From Planctomycetia bacterium (GTDB lineage: Bacteria > Planctomycetota > Planctomycetia > Pirellulales > Thermoguttaceae), in contig JAUNBR010000008.1 of assembly GCA_030527015.1 (NCBI GenBank), positions 1-64,000 of the forward strand: a DNA stretch of 64,000 bases, given 5' to 3'. Position numbers and translations under genes: made by a program. Under the pieces are notes generated by a model. The model saw only the letters and a program-made list of their open reading frames with translations. It was not told the origin of the DNA and searched no databases. Positions 1-8,919 of this stretch are shown piece after piece; position 1 is the stretch's first letter, and the number at the start of each line of letters is the position of its first letter.

Positions 1-509
1 AGTATAAAGTGGAATCAGTATAAATTGGGCACGGAAGGGAAGGTTCCGTGTCCTCTGTGGTATTTCTTGTGGCGGTGAACCAGAAGAATTCCTTTTGTCG
101 TGCCCGGTTTATCCGGAGATTTAAATGTCGGATGGATAAGGTGAGTTTTTGTGCATATTAGTTTTGCGGAAAGAGGCGGCGTTTATGGCCGTACAAAAGT
201 GTCTGTATAAAAGTTATCAGATTTTTCTTTAAATTTCCGTTTTGTGCGGCTCTGAAAGCAGATGTTTTCCACAAAGTAAAAAAATGCAGACCGGCCTGTC
301 GGGAGCAGGGAAAGCGGAAATGTATGGTGCATCGGAGATAAATACAAGAAAAATCATACAAAATTATTTATCGCGGGGAGTCGGAGAGTGGTACTTTCAG
401 AGGCAGGAAGTAAACAAGAAATAAAGATTATTGAGCGTCGGGTATAAATATATTCACACCGGGTTTATGTAATAACGCATATCAGAATGATCCGCGGGGG
501 AAGAGAATT
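1..509. other. Intergenic region with TPE remnants
   Basis: No convincing gene is visible. Bases 1-23 look like the right end of a minus-orientation TPE copy cut by the window edge (a GTGGAATCAGTATA-like end). A second, diverged copy lies at 221-342. The rest is AT-rich spacer leading to the first gene. A 60-codon open frame at 242-424 is mostly repeat sequence and is not called. Confidence 0.6.
221..342 (+). repeat. TPE copy, diverged
   Basis: It keeps the left arm TTTAAATTTCCG, the spacer TTTTGTGCGGCTCTGAAAGC and the right arm AGCGGAAAT. The central hairpin is enlarged by a CGGCCTGTCGGGAG-like insertion. The right end GTGCATCGGAGATA is recognisable. Confidence 0.75.
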
Positions 510-2234
510 ATGGTTTCTGGAAATCGTGCAGAACTGTTAAAGCAGCTGTATCAAGAATTAAAAAAACAGATCAGGCCGACCGTTATCATGGAACGTAACG
601 TTCTGGAAAGTTTTCTTTTTGGAACGTGTTTAGAAGACGCGGGTTTCGAAGCGGCGGAAACTGCTTTCGTCGCGTTAAAGGAATCCCTTTCTGGGTGGAA
701 TGAGGTGCGTGTCAGCAGTCCGACAGAGCTGGCGGAGATGATGCCTCAGCTGCCGGATCCGCGAGGAGTGGCGGTCCGAGTGAAGAAGGTATTAAATGCG
801 ATTTTTGAGGAGCGTTATACTTTTGATCTGGAAGATTTACGCAAAATGAATCTGGGAACGGCGTTTACGAAACTGGAAGCGATTCCCGGTGGAACACCAT
901 TTTCCACGGCATATACGGCGCAGGCTTCTCTGGGGCGTCATGGTATTCCTGTCGGGAATGGAGAGAAAAAACTGCTGTATGTTTTGGGAATTATTTCGGC
1001 GCAAGAACTGGAAAAGCGAGAAATAACTGGCCTGAATCGTTCGATTACGAAGCAGCAGGGAAGAGAATTTATGGTGTTACTGCATACGCTGGCGGCGGAA
1101 TTTGTGCTGAACCCATACGGACGAAAAATCACGGAATTTTTAAAATCGTTCGCGCCAGATTACAAAGATCGTCTGGTGCCACGACGGGCGGTGAAAGAAG
1201 AAAATCTTCAGGAAACACCACCTTTACCGGTGGTACGCGGATCACGTACATACTCCAAAAAAGAACTGGCCGAATATCTAAAAAAAGAGATTCTGGAAGA
1301 AGATGCGCAGCTAGATCAGTCAGAAGTACTGACAGAGACAGCAGAATCGTCAGAGAATCTGGAGTCCGAGGAGAATGGGGAAGGGAAAAAGAAACCCGGA
1401 CGGCGCGGAAGACGTTCACATAAAAAGTCGGAACGAGAGAATATCGTGGAGGTATCTGAAGAGATGACGCCAGAAGTCCCGGTAAAAACGAGACGGAAGA
1501 GAAGGACGAAGAAAGAAATTTCTTCGACAGAATATGAGCCGGAGGTGTCGGAAAAAACATCTCTTGATGTTTTAGACCAGGAAGAAAAGATCAGGAAACC
1601 CCGAAAACGAAAATCTGAAAAAGAAGATGTGTCGGGAAAGCAGAGTGCGGAGAAAGAGCAGGAAGCGTCTCCTCTGAAAAAGGAAATGATCACAAAAACA
1701 CGAAAACCAGAGGAAAATATTACGGATCCGGTAAAAATTCCGGAGAAAAAAACGCGAAAAAAGCGAGTTTCTCAGGCAGAGAAGGAAGAGAAATCCACGG
1801 AGAATGTTTCTTCTGAGAAGAAAGTGGTAAAGAAAAAAAATGCAGAAAAAAAAGTTTTTGAAGAAATACAGGAGAGAGATTCTGGCATGATGCGAGAATC
1901 GAAAAAGAGTGGGGGAGAGGGACGTCAGAAAAAGGCAGCGAAAGAGAGTTTCGCAAAAAAAGATGTGGCCAAAAAATCTGTTTTACAGAAAAGTGGTGAA
2001 ATAAAACCCCGAAAGACGAAAACAGAAAGGGAAACAGAGGGAAAAAAATCAGATCTTTCTGGTAAAAAGACGGGGCGTGGAAAAAAAGAAAGCGAAAAAC
2101 CGTCAGTTACTGTAAAACCCGAGAAAAAAACGAAAACGGTTAAGGAAGTTAAAAAAACCGGAGTGACGGTAAAAAAAGAAGTGGTTTCTGGCAGTAAATT
2201 AAAGACGGTAAAGAAAAAAAGTAAAAAAAAGTGA
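510..2234 (+). CDS. Degenerate HhH-GPD-like domain protein with histone-H1-like Lys-rich tail
   Basis: The 574-aa protein has two parts. Residues about 1-240 are globular and resemble the endonuclease III (HhH-GPD) fold, with a PGGTPFSTAY stretch where the helix-hairpin-helix would sit and IPVGNGEKKLLYVLG where the family has its VDTH motif. The catalytic Lys of the hairpin and the catalytic Asp are both missing, so glycosylase activity is unlikely. Residues about 245-574 are a low-complexity tail dominated by Lys, Glu, Arg, Ser and Thr, with many KKK, RKR and KKT runs like histone H1 and bacterial Hc1-like proteins. I infer a DNA-binding or nucleoid protein. The ATG at 510 follows a purine-rich GGGGGAAGAG. 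The gene is monocistronic with a TPE copy 66 bases after its stop. Confidence 0.75.
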   Translation: MVSGNRAELLKQLYQELKKQIRPTVIMERNVLESFLFGTCLEDAGFEAAETAFVALKESLSGWNEVRVSSPTELAEMMPQLPDPRGVAVRVKKVLNAIFEERYTFDLEDLRKMNLGTAFTKLEAIPGGTPFSTAYTAQASLGRHGIPVGNGEKKLLYVLGIISAQELEKREITGLNRSITKQQGREFMVLLHTLAAEFVLNPYGRKITEFLKSFAPDYKDRLVPRRAVKEENLQETPPLPVVRGSRTYSKKELAEYLKKEILEEDAQLDQSEVLTETAESSENLESEENGEGKKKPGRRGRRSHKKSERENIVEVSEEMTPEVPVKTRRKRRTKKEISSTEYEPEVSEKTSLDVLDQEEKIRKPRKRKSEKEDVSGKQSAEKEQEASPLKKEMITKTRKPEENITDPVKIPEKKTRKKRVSQAEKEEKSTENVSSEKKVVKKKNAEKKVFEEIQERDSGMMRESKKSGGEGRQKKAAKESFAKKDVAKKSVLQKSGEIKPRKTKTERETEGKKSDLSGKKTGRGKKESEKPSVTVKPEKKTKTVKEVKKTGVTVKKEVVSGSKLKTVKKKSKKK

Positions 2235-2300
2235 TCGGCTTATTTTTGTCGGAGGCTTTTCCTTTATGCTTTCCGTGATGTTTTATGCCGGATGCACACA

Positions 2301-2408
2301 TATTCTGGTTCCACTTTAAATTTCCGTTTAGTACCGGCTCTGAAAGCAGACATTTTCAGCGAAGCAAAATGCCTGGGAAGTGGAATTTATAGTGTATCGG
2401 CGCGGTAA
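2301..2408 (+). repeat. TPE copy
   Basis: A near-complete copy with left end TATTCTGGTTCCACTTTAAA, hairpin arms ACATTTT and AAAATGC around CAGCGAAGC, and right arm TGGAATTTATAGTGTATCGG. It ends 15 bases before the ATG of the TPR gene. Confidence 0.9.
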
Positions 2409-2423
2409 AAATGTTTTGATACC

Positions 2424-5363
2424 ATGGGTGTGTCTGTGGTTTCGAAAGGGGAATCGGGTTTATTATTTTGTCGGTATTTTGAGTTATTCAGATGGTTTAT
2501 GCTTTATTATTCATTTTTAAATCGAACATGTTCTGCGAAGCGAGTGTTTAATGCTTTCTTTCGTCCTGTATTTCTTTTTTCTTTTTTGTTAATGGCGTTT
2601 TTATCTCCATTCTTTACGGGAGAAACGTCAGCAGGAATATATTCTTGTGGTGAACGTGTTCCGGCGGATCCGGAAAGTGGCTTTTTCTTAAAGTATTTTG
2701 ATCTGTTTTGTGCGCCAGTTTCTTTTTTGGAAAATTCTGTAAATTCTATAATTGAAGAAGACATTTCTTCGGGCACAAAAAATGAAACGTTTTCTGAAGC
2801 GGAATCTGATATTTTTTTGAATGATCTGACGGAGATTCCTAAAAATTTTGAGCCGCGAATAAAGAGTATGTCGGAGCAAGAATCGGATATACTGAAGGCG
2901 GAATATCTTTATACTCAGGGACGCTTACTGGAAACGAAAGGGGAGAGATCTGCTGCGCTGCAAAAATATGAGCGTGCATTTCGTTATGGGGGGAATTCGG
3001 AAAGTATTTTAGCACAGATTATTTCCCTGGCAGGAGAACTGAATCGTCCGGGGGAAGTGCAGGTTTATTTTAAGAAAGCGGTGGATCTTTCGAAACTGGA
3101 TGTTTTAGCTCTGAGGAATGCGGCGGTACAGCTTACGCGTGTGGAAGCGTGGGAAGATGTAATTCGTGCGTATGAGACGGCTCTGGAATCTCCGGTGGTT
3201 TATGGAAATCCGGCCGTGGCGTTATTTTTTCGTTTAGAGCTGGGCCGGTGTTATTATTTATGTGGGAATTACCAGAAATCGGCGGAATGTCTGGAGCATG
3301 TTTTTCGCGCGCTGGAACATCCGGAGCGTTATGATCTGGATGAAGGAATGCAGAATGCTTTACAGCAAGAAAAGGTGCTGATTTTATTTTTGTTGGCGGA
3401 TGCTTATCTGTTACAGAAGGATGCGGCGCATGCGGAATTTTATATAGAAAAAGCGCGCCAGGCGGAAAGAGAAGAAATAGAAAAGGACGCAGAGCTTACA
3501 CAGGCGCAGCGAAAAGAAAAATTGGAGATGTTAAAAACGTCGGCTGAGTTTTACCGGGCTAAAATCGCGTATGCGAAAAATGATTTGGGAAATGCGAAAA
3601 TTTTACTGGAAATTACCCTTCGCGAACTTCGTCCGGAGGGTGGTTTAGAAATGACGCCATATGAGCTTTATGTGGAAGTGTTACAGGCTCTGGACCAGGA
3701 GGAAGAAATTCTTCCGGCTCTGAAACGGTATTATGCAAAAAATCCTGAAGATGATGCGCTGGGATTTTTCTTGGCGAAAAAACTCGCTCAGGCGGCACGA
3801 GAAACGCAAGAAAAGGAAAAATCTCGGGAGTATGAACGTCAGGCGGAATTATTATTAAAAGAATTATTGCAAAAAAACCCGGACAAAGAATCTGCATCAG
3901 AATTTCTGGAACTGGCGGTCCGAACAGGGGATGTTCCGCGTTTATGGGATGCGATTTATGCTGTTTTCCCGTGTGTCGATTCGACAGAAGATTTTTGTTA
4001 TATCTTCATGAAAACGTCTCAAAATATGAAAGAACCTCAAGAATCGGAAGAACCGAAAGAAAGAGGAGAAAATCATACAGAGAAAGAAATGGCAGGAGCA
4101 TCAGACGAGGAATCTGCTGAAAAAGAAACCGGGAAAGAAACTGCGGTGAATTCAGAGGCCGGTATGTTCGTGCAGGATGAAGAGGTGCTGAAGCGGAAGC
4201 AGAGAGAAGAGCTTCGTCGAAAGGCCGGTGCGTTTTTGGAGAAGGGTGGTCCCGAGATTTCAGAGATGATGGAGAAGGAGCTTTCCTTTTATTTACTGCT
4301 AAAACAGGCGGTGGAGCATGGGAGGAAACAGATTTTGCCGGAGGCCTCTTCTGGGGAATGGTCTGAGAAATGGAAAATGGGGATTTTACTGGAAATGGCG
4401 GGTGATTCTGCACGGGGAACGGAATATCTTCATGCGGCGCAAAAGTCGCTGGACGCGGGTAAAACTGATGAAAACGCGGTATTCTTCTTTGTGGACCAGG
4501 GACTCTTACAGTATGCAAAAAATAACTCTTCTGAATCCGTGACCTGTTTCGGAAACGCAGTAAAACATGCGAAAAAACAGGAACTTCGTGCTTCGCTGTA
4601 TATGTATTATACGTCTGCTCTGATGATGGACGATCAGTTTTTGCGCGCACTGGAAGTGGTGGATGATGGTCTGAAAGAGAATGAAAGAGCATTTCAGCTT
4701 AAGTTTCAGCGTGCCAGTATTTTGTGTCGGTTAAATCGGCACGAAGACGCCAAAAAAGAATATCGGGAATTTATAGACGCTTATAAAGATGAATACCGAT
4801 CGGTGATGATACGTGAAATGCTTCGAGATGCGCGTCTTGGGCTTTCGTCGGTGGAAAGTTTTACAGGATGCGAAGAAATCGCGGAAGAATTATTAGAGCA
4901 GGTGCTGGATGAATTTCCAGATGACGTGGGCGCGAAAAATGATTTGGCTTATCTGTGGTCTCAGCGTAAAAAAAATCTTCATCGTGCGCTGAAAATGTCG
5001 GAAGCTGCCGTTTCGTCGGATCCGGAAAATGCGTCTTATCTGGATACACTGGCCTGTGTGTTTTTTCAGATGAAAGATTACCAAAAATCGCTGGAATCAC
5101 TGCAGAATGCGCTAAAACTGGAAGAGGATCCGGTTATTTTGCTTCATCTCGGGAGTCTGTACGCCGTTTTAGGAAGAATGTCGGATGCCGAGGAATCATG
5201 GAAAAAAGCGGAAGAGGTCTTTCTGAAATATCGGGAAGAAGGGAAACTGGTGAGTCCGGAAGATGAGCGGTATGTGCGCCAGTGCTTACAGGCATGTTCA
5301 CAGGAGGGCGTCTCTTCAGAAATGGAAATTTTTCATGAAGGATTTAATTTAAGAACTCCATGA
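2424..5363 (+). CDS. Large TPR-repeat protein with N-terminal membrane anchor or signal
   Basis: The 979-aa protein has a hydrophobic stretch near residues 45-65 (VFLFSFLLMAFLSPFF), probably a signal anchor, followed by helical TPR-like repeats. Repeat-like units such as YTQGRLLETKGERSAALQKY, CYYLCGNYQKSAECLEHV and LDTLACVFFQMKDYQKSLES are visible. A charged Glu/Lys-rich linker lies at about 530-600. TPR proteins are scaffolds for protein-protein contacts, so a periplasmic or envelope assembly role is inferred. The start is uncertain: the ATG at 2424 has no clear Shine-Dalgarno and lies just after a repeat copy, and an in-frame ATG at 2499 is an alternative. No operon partner is seen. Confidence 0.8.
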   Translation: MGVSVVSKGESGLLFCRYFELFRWFMLYYSFLNRTCSAKRVFNAFFRPVFLFSFLLMAFLSPFFTGETSAGIYSCGERVPADPESGFFLKYFDLFCAPVSFLENSVNSIIEEDISSGTKNETFSEAESDIFLNDLTEIPKNFEPRIKSMSEQESDILKAEYLYTQGRLLETKGERSAALQKYERAFRYGGNSESILAQIISLAGELNRPGEVQVYFKKAVDLSKLDVLALRNAAVQLTRVEAWEDVIRAYETALESPVVYGNPAVALFFRLELGRCYYLCGNYQKSAECLEHVFRALEHPERYDLDEGMQNALQQEKVLILFLLADAYLLQKDAAHAEFYIEKARQAEREEIEKDAELTQAQRKEKLEMLKTSAEFYRAKIAYAKNDLGNAKILLEITLRELRPEGGLEMTPYELYVEVLQALDQEEEILPALKRYYAKNPEDDALGFFLAKKLAQAARETQEKEKSREYERQAELLLKELLQKNPDKESASEFLELAVRTGDVPRLWDAIYAVFPCVDSTEDFCYIFMKTSQNMKEPQESEEPKERGENHTEKEMAGASDEESAEKETGKETAVNSEAGMFVQDEEVLKRKQREELRRKAGAFLEKGGPEISEMMEKELSFYLLLKQAVEHGRKQILPEASSGEWSEKWKMGILLEMAGDSARGTEYLHAAQKSLDAGKTDENAVFFFVDQGLLQYAKNNSSESVTCFGNAVKHAKKQELRASLYMYYTSALMMDDQFLRALEVVDDGLKENERAFQLKFQRASILCRLNRHEDAKKEYREFIDAYKDEYRSVMIREMLRDARLGLSSVESFTGCEEIAEELLEQVLDEFPDDVGAKNDLAYLWSQRKKNLHRALKMSEAAVSSDPENASYLDTLACVFFQMKDYQKSLESLQNALKLEEDPVILLHLGSLYAVLGRMSDAEESWKKAEEVFLKYREEGKLVSPEDERYVRQCLQACSQEGVSSEMEIFHEGFNLRTP

Positions 5364-5380
5364 TGTGCGAAAAATGATTA

Positions 5381-5485
5381 CGGGAGATATGATAAATTTT
5401 CACATTCCCGATTTTTGCCGCCCTGTCTGCTGGCCGGGCCAAAATGTCGGAGAAGCGGAAATTCATAGTGCATCGAGTATAAATA
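5381..5485. repeat. Hybrid TPE copy with two right-type ends
   Basis: The left half resembles the start of a minus-orientation copy (GATATGATAAATTTTC). The right half is the end of a plus-orientation copy (GCGGAAATTCATAGTGCATC). Both termini are therefore the GATACACTATAAA type, which makes a longer palindrome than usual. It lies 17 bases after the TPR gene stop. Confidence 0.6.
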
Positions 5486-5560
5486 AGCATAAAATGAAAT
5501 AAAGTGACATTAAAATAAAAATTGGGTCCGTATTATTAACAAAAAGAAAGTGAGTAAAGA

Positions 5561-6313
5561 ATGGCAGGACATTCACACTGGGCGAATAATAAACATAAAA
5601 AAGCATTAATAGACGCGAAGCGTGGTAAATTATGGAGCCGACTGTCGAAAGCGATTATTGTCGCGGCGCGGAGCGGTTCTGATCCGACGATGAATGCACG
5701 TTTACGGCTGGCGATCGACGCAGCGAAAGCGGTCAGTATGCCGAAAGATAATATAGAGCGAGCGATTAAAAAAGGTTCTGGTGAGTTGTCGGACGGTGCC
5801 GTGATGGAAGAAATTCTGTATGAAGGTTATGGTGCTGGTGGTTCGGCGGTATTATGTGAAATTCTGACCGATAACAGAAATCGTACTGCGCCGGAAATCC
5901 GTAAAATTTTTGAAGTCGGCGGCGGTAAAATGGGTGCCACGAACTGTGTGGCGTGGATGTTTGACAGAAAAGGACTTTTTGTTGTAGACGCCACGGGAGT
6001 GGATGAAGATAAATTAATGGAAGTGGCCCTGGAAGCGAATGCTGATGACGTTTCTCTGGAAGATGAAATTTATGAGGTAACCTGTTTACCGGAAGCTTTT
6101 ACGGACGTGGCGGAGGCTCTTCAGTCAGGCGGATTTAATATTTTGGAAAGCTCGATTTCCCGAATCCCTCAAAATATGGTGGACGTGACGGATGAAGATG
6201 ATGCCAGAAAAGTACTGAAAATGGTCGATTTACTGGAAGATCATGATGATGTTTCTGCGGTATATTCGAATTTTGAAATTTCGGATCAGCTGAGAGAAAA
6301 AATTGAAGGGTGA
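5561..6313 (+). CDS. yebC: YebC/PmpR family regulator or translation factor
   Basis: The 250-aa product has the usual length and the family's N-terminal signature MAGHSHWANNKHKKALIDAK. The three-domain TACO1/YebC pattern follows, with ARSGSDPTMNARLRLAIDAA, ILYEGYGAGGSAVLCEILTD, NRNRTAPEIRKIF and the C-terminal YEVTCLPEAF and VYSNFEI segments. Family members have been described as DNA-binding regulators and as factors that help ribosomes through difficult stretches, and which role applies here cannot be told from sequence. The ATG at 5561 starts the conserved N-terminus. It stands alone between repeat copies. Confidence 0.95.
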   Translation: MAGHSHWANNKHKKALIDAKRGKLWSRLSKAIIVAARSGSDPTMNARLRLAIDAAKAVSMPKDNIERAIKKGSGELSDGAVMEEILYEGYGAGGSAVLCEILTDNRNRTAPEIRKIFEVGGGKMGATNCVAWMFDRKGLFVVDATGVDEDKLMEVALEANADDVSLEDEIYEVTCLPEAFTDVAEALQSGGFNILESSISRIPQNMVDVTDEDDARKVLKMVDLLEDHDDVSAVYSNFEISDQLREKIEG

Positions 6314-6416
6314 CGTGTTTTCGGTGCCGTAAAATTTAAATTTTGTGAGACCATGGACGCGGGCATTTTCTGTTTAGCCGAAGCTGGATGAAAATAAAAT
6401 GTCAGAAATGAAGATT

Positions 6417-6524
6417 TATATACCCGATACACGATAAATTTTCGCTTCTCCGGCATTTTGCTTCGCGGAAAATACCTGCTTTCAGAGCCGCACAAAACGG
6501 AAATTTAAAATGGAACCAGTATAT
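6417..6524 (-). repeat. TPE copy (first of a tandem pair)
   Basis: A near-consensus copy reading TATACCCGATACACGATAAA at its left and GGAACCAGTATA at its right on the plus strand. Hairpin arms are GGCATTTT and AAAATACC. Its terminal TATA is shared with the next copy. Confidence 0.93.
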
Positions 6525-6624
6525 CTGATGCACTATAAAATTCTGCTTCTCCGGCATTTTGCTGCGCGGAAAATGCTGGCGTTTAGAGCTGCATAAAACG
6601 GAAATTTAAACGAGAACCAGTATA
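6521..6624 (-). repeat. TPE copy (second of a tandem pair)
   Basis: It directly follows the previous copy in the same orientation and shares its TATA. Left end TATCTGATGCACTATAAAA, hairpin GGCATTTT/AAAATGC, right end GAGAACCAGTATA. It ends 74 bases before the pfkA ATG. Together the pair fills most of the 385-base gap. Confidence 0.93.
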
Positions 6625-6698
6625 TTTTTTCTAAAAATGTTTGTGAGTCGGGCGCGAAATTTAAATGGAAAGTGGAATTAAGAGAAACGGGAAGAATT

Positions 6699-7685
6699 AT
6701 GAAAATCGGGGTTTTTTGTAGTGGCGGAGATGCGCCGGGAATGAATGCGTGCATAAGGGCGATCGTTCGTTCCGCGGTTTCACAGGGACATGAAGTGGTG
6801 GGGATTATGCGTGGGTACCAGGGGATTCTGGACGAAGCGTTTTATTCCACACAGGATGGAAATGTTCAGTTAATGATGCGGTCTGTTTCGGGAATTTCCA
6901 TGCTCGGAGGAACGGTACTTCACAGCAGTCGGTGTCCGGACTTTCAGACGGAAGAGGGCATGAGGCGGGCAGCTGAAATCCTGAAGAAGCATCATTTTGA
7001 CGCGATTATTCCGATCGGCGGGAATGGGACGCTGAGCGGTGCTCATGAGTTTCGGCAGTTTTGGGACGGAAAAATCGTGGGATGTCCCGGAACGATCGAT
7101 AATGATTTATGCGGCACGGATTACACGATCGGGTTTCACACGGCGGTACAGACGGCGGTGGAAGCGGTGGATAAGCTCCGAGATACGGCACACAGTCATG
7201 ACAGAATGTTTATTATCGAGTTAATGGGGCGTCACTGCGGTTACATTACGCTGTATACGGCCATCGCGGCGGGGTGTGAAATCGCGTGCATTCCGGAAAA
7301 AACGCTGAAAACAGAAGAGATGATCGAAAAACTTCATGAACTGAAACGCGCGGGAAAAGATTCGATTATTATGGCCGTGGCGGAAGGATATTTGGAGGGT
7401 GTTCTGTCATTACAGAAGAAGCTGGAAGCGGCGGGGTGTCCGTTCCCGATCCGCGTGGTGGTGCTGGGGCATCTTTTGCGTGGTGGTGCACCGGTGGCAG
7501 AGGACCGTATTTTAGCCACACTTTTAGGGTATCATGCGGTAAAGGCGGTGCTTCAGGGACAGACGGACGTGATGGCGGGGATTACGTGTAACTCACCGAA
7601 ACTTTTTCCGCTGGAAGAAGTGATTAAGGATCATCGGCAGGTGCCGGATTATATGGTGGAGTTACTAAAAGTTGTCAGTAAATAA
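6699..7685 (+). CDS. pfkA: 6-phosphofructokinase
   Basis: This is a 328-aa group A phosphofructokinase that phosphorylates fructose 6-phosphate to the 1,6-bisphosphate in glycolysis. Visible motifs are the N-terminal CSGGDAPGMNACIRA, the substrate and catalytic PGTIDNDLCGTDYTIGF with the catalytic Asp of TIDND, ELMGRHCGYITLY and LGHLLRGGAP. The nucleotide loop reads IGGNGTLSG. Asn109 replaces the Asp that helps bind Mg-ATP in the E. coli enzyme, while the following Gly is the ATP-type residue, so the phosphoryl donor is uncertain. I start at the ATG at 6699, which begins the conserved MKIGVFCSGG. A GTG nine codons upstream adds an unconserved leader. The ilvA gene follows 37 bases later, possibly co-transcribed. 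Confidence 0.92.
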   Translation: MKIGVFCSGGDAPGMNACIRAIVRSAVSQGHEVVGIMRGYQGILDEAFYSTQDGNVQLMMRSVSGISMLGGTVLHSSRCPDFQTEEGMRRAAEILKKHHFDAIIPIGGNGTLSGAHEFRQFWDGKIVGCPGTIDNDLCGTDYTIGFHTAVQTAVEAVDKLRDTAHSHDRMFIIELMGRHCGYITLYTAIAAGCEIACIPEKTLKTEEMIEKLHELKRAGKDSIIMAVAEGYLEGVLSLQKKLEAAGCPFPIRVVVLGHLLRGGAPVAEDRILATLLGYHAVKAVLQGQTDVMAGITCNSPKLFPLEEVIKDHRQVPDYMVELLKVVSK

Positions 7686-7722
7686 AAATAGGTTTTCTAA
7701 AAAGTAAAGTTAAAGGTCTGGA

Positions 7723-8919
7723 ATGTTAACTCTTGATAATGTTTCGCGTGCGTCTTATGTTTTAAAAAACGTGATAAGGAAGACGGGTTTAATTCATACG
7801 TCGCGGATGGTGCCGGGCAGTGAAATTTTTTTAAAAACGGAAAATTTACAGATTACCGGTTCTTTTAAAATCCGGGGAGCATATTATCGGATTTCACAAT
7901 TAACGCCGGAAGAGAAGGCTCGGGGGGTGATCGCCTGTTCGGCGGGAAATCATGCTCAGGGCGTGGCCATGGGCGCGAAAAAAAATGGAATCGAATCACT
8001 GATATGTTTACCGGACAGCGCGCCGATTTCAAAAGTTGAGGCGACAAAATATTATGGGGCGGAGGTATGCCTGGTGGATGGCGTTTATGATGACGCTTAT
8101 CGTCGGGCATTACAGCTTCGGGATGAAAAGGGATATACGTTCATTCATCCGTTTAATGATGAAAATGTAATCGCGGGGCAGGGGACGATCGGACTGGAAC
8201 TGCTGGAGCAGCTGGCGCATCTGGATGCGGTGATTATTCCTGTCGGCGGCGGAGGTTTAGCGGCGGGTGTGGCGTATGCCATTAAAACACTAAAACCGGA
8301 GGTGAAGGTGTATGGCGTTCAGGCGTCTGGTGCGCCGAGTATGTATGAGTCTATAAAAAAGCGGGAAAAGATAAAACTGGAGCGCGTTTCGACGATCGCG
8401 GATGGAATCGCGGTGCTGGAGCCGGGAGAATTAACTTTTGCCTTATGCCAGCAGTATCTGGATGATATGGTAACGGTTACGGATGATGAAATCTCGACTG
8501 CCATTCTGACGTTAATAGAACAGCAGAAGTTAATCGCGGAAGGCGCGGGGGCCGTGGCGGTGGCTGCCGCGATGTTTCATAAGGTGCCCGTGACGGGGAA
8601 AAATGTCGTCTGCCTGGTTTCCGGAGGAAATATAGACGTCACCATTCTTTCTCGCGTAATTAAACGCGGGTTATTAAAATCTGGCCGCTCTTATTCACTG
8701 AATATCGAGTTAATCGATAAACCGGGACAGCTGAAAGGTGTGTCTCAGATTATCGCGGATTTAGGTGGAAATGTGATTTCCATTCATCATGAACGGACCA
8801 GCGAAAATTCAGACATTAACGGATGTTATCTGAGAATTATTTTGGAAACTCGAAATTTTGAGCATATCGAGCAGATTCGAGATGCTCTGATTCAGGCTGG
8901 GTATAAACTGGTTTTATAG
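7723..8919 (+). CDS. ilvA: Threonine ammonia-lyase with C-terminal ACT domain
   Basis: The 398-aa PLP enzyme deaminates threonine to 2-oxobutyrate. The PLP lysine is Lys49 in ITGSFKIRGAYY. The phosphate-binding glycine loop is IPVGGGGLAAG, and SAGNHAQGVA and CLVSGGNIDVTIL are typical. Residues about 330-398 form a single ACT domain (NIELIDKPGQLKGVSQII), as in the shorter catabolic-type enzymes rather than the two-ACT biosynthetic E. coli IlvA. Either an isoleucine-biosynthetic or a catabolic role is possible. The gene follows pfkA closely. A TPE copy begins 73 bases after the stop. Confidence 0.93.
   Translation: MLTLDNVSRASYVLKNVIRKTGLIHTSRMVPGSEIFLKTENLQITGSFKIRGAYYRISQLTPEEKARGVIACSAGNHAQGVAMGAKKNGIESLICLPDSAPISKVEATKYYGAEVCLVDGVYDDAYRRALQLRDEKGYTFIHPFNDENVIAGQGTIGLELLEQLAHLDAVIIPVGGGGLAAGVAYAIKTLKPEVKVYGVQASGAPSMYESIKKREKIKLERVSTIADGIAVLEPGELTFALCQQYLDDMVTVTDDEISTAILTLIEQQKLIAEGAGAVAVAAAMFHKVPVTGKNVVCLVSGGNIDVTILSRVIKRGLLKSGRSYSLNIELIDKPGQLKGVSQIIADLGGNVISIHHERTSENSDINGCYLRIILETRNFEHIEQIRDALIQAGYKLVL

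Noticed and set aside
242-424. 60-codon open frame at the window start
   Set aside because: Most of it is TPE sequence, and similar TPE-derived frames occur at many other copies.
4006-4692. 228-codon frame antisense to the TPR gene, and other long antisense frames such as 1129-1560 and 57918-58589
   Set aside because: They mirror the codon bias of the sense gene and show no domains; they are shadows.
6417-6624. CRISPR array interpretation of the regularly repeated intergenic sequences
   Set aside because: The repeats are about 105 bp, occur in both orientations, are scattered between genes and have no regular unique spacers; no cas gene is present.
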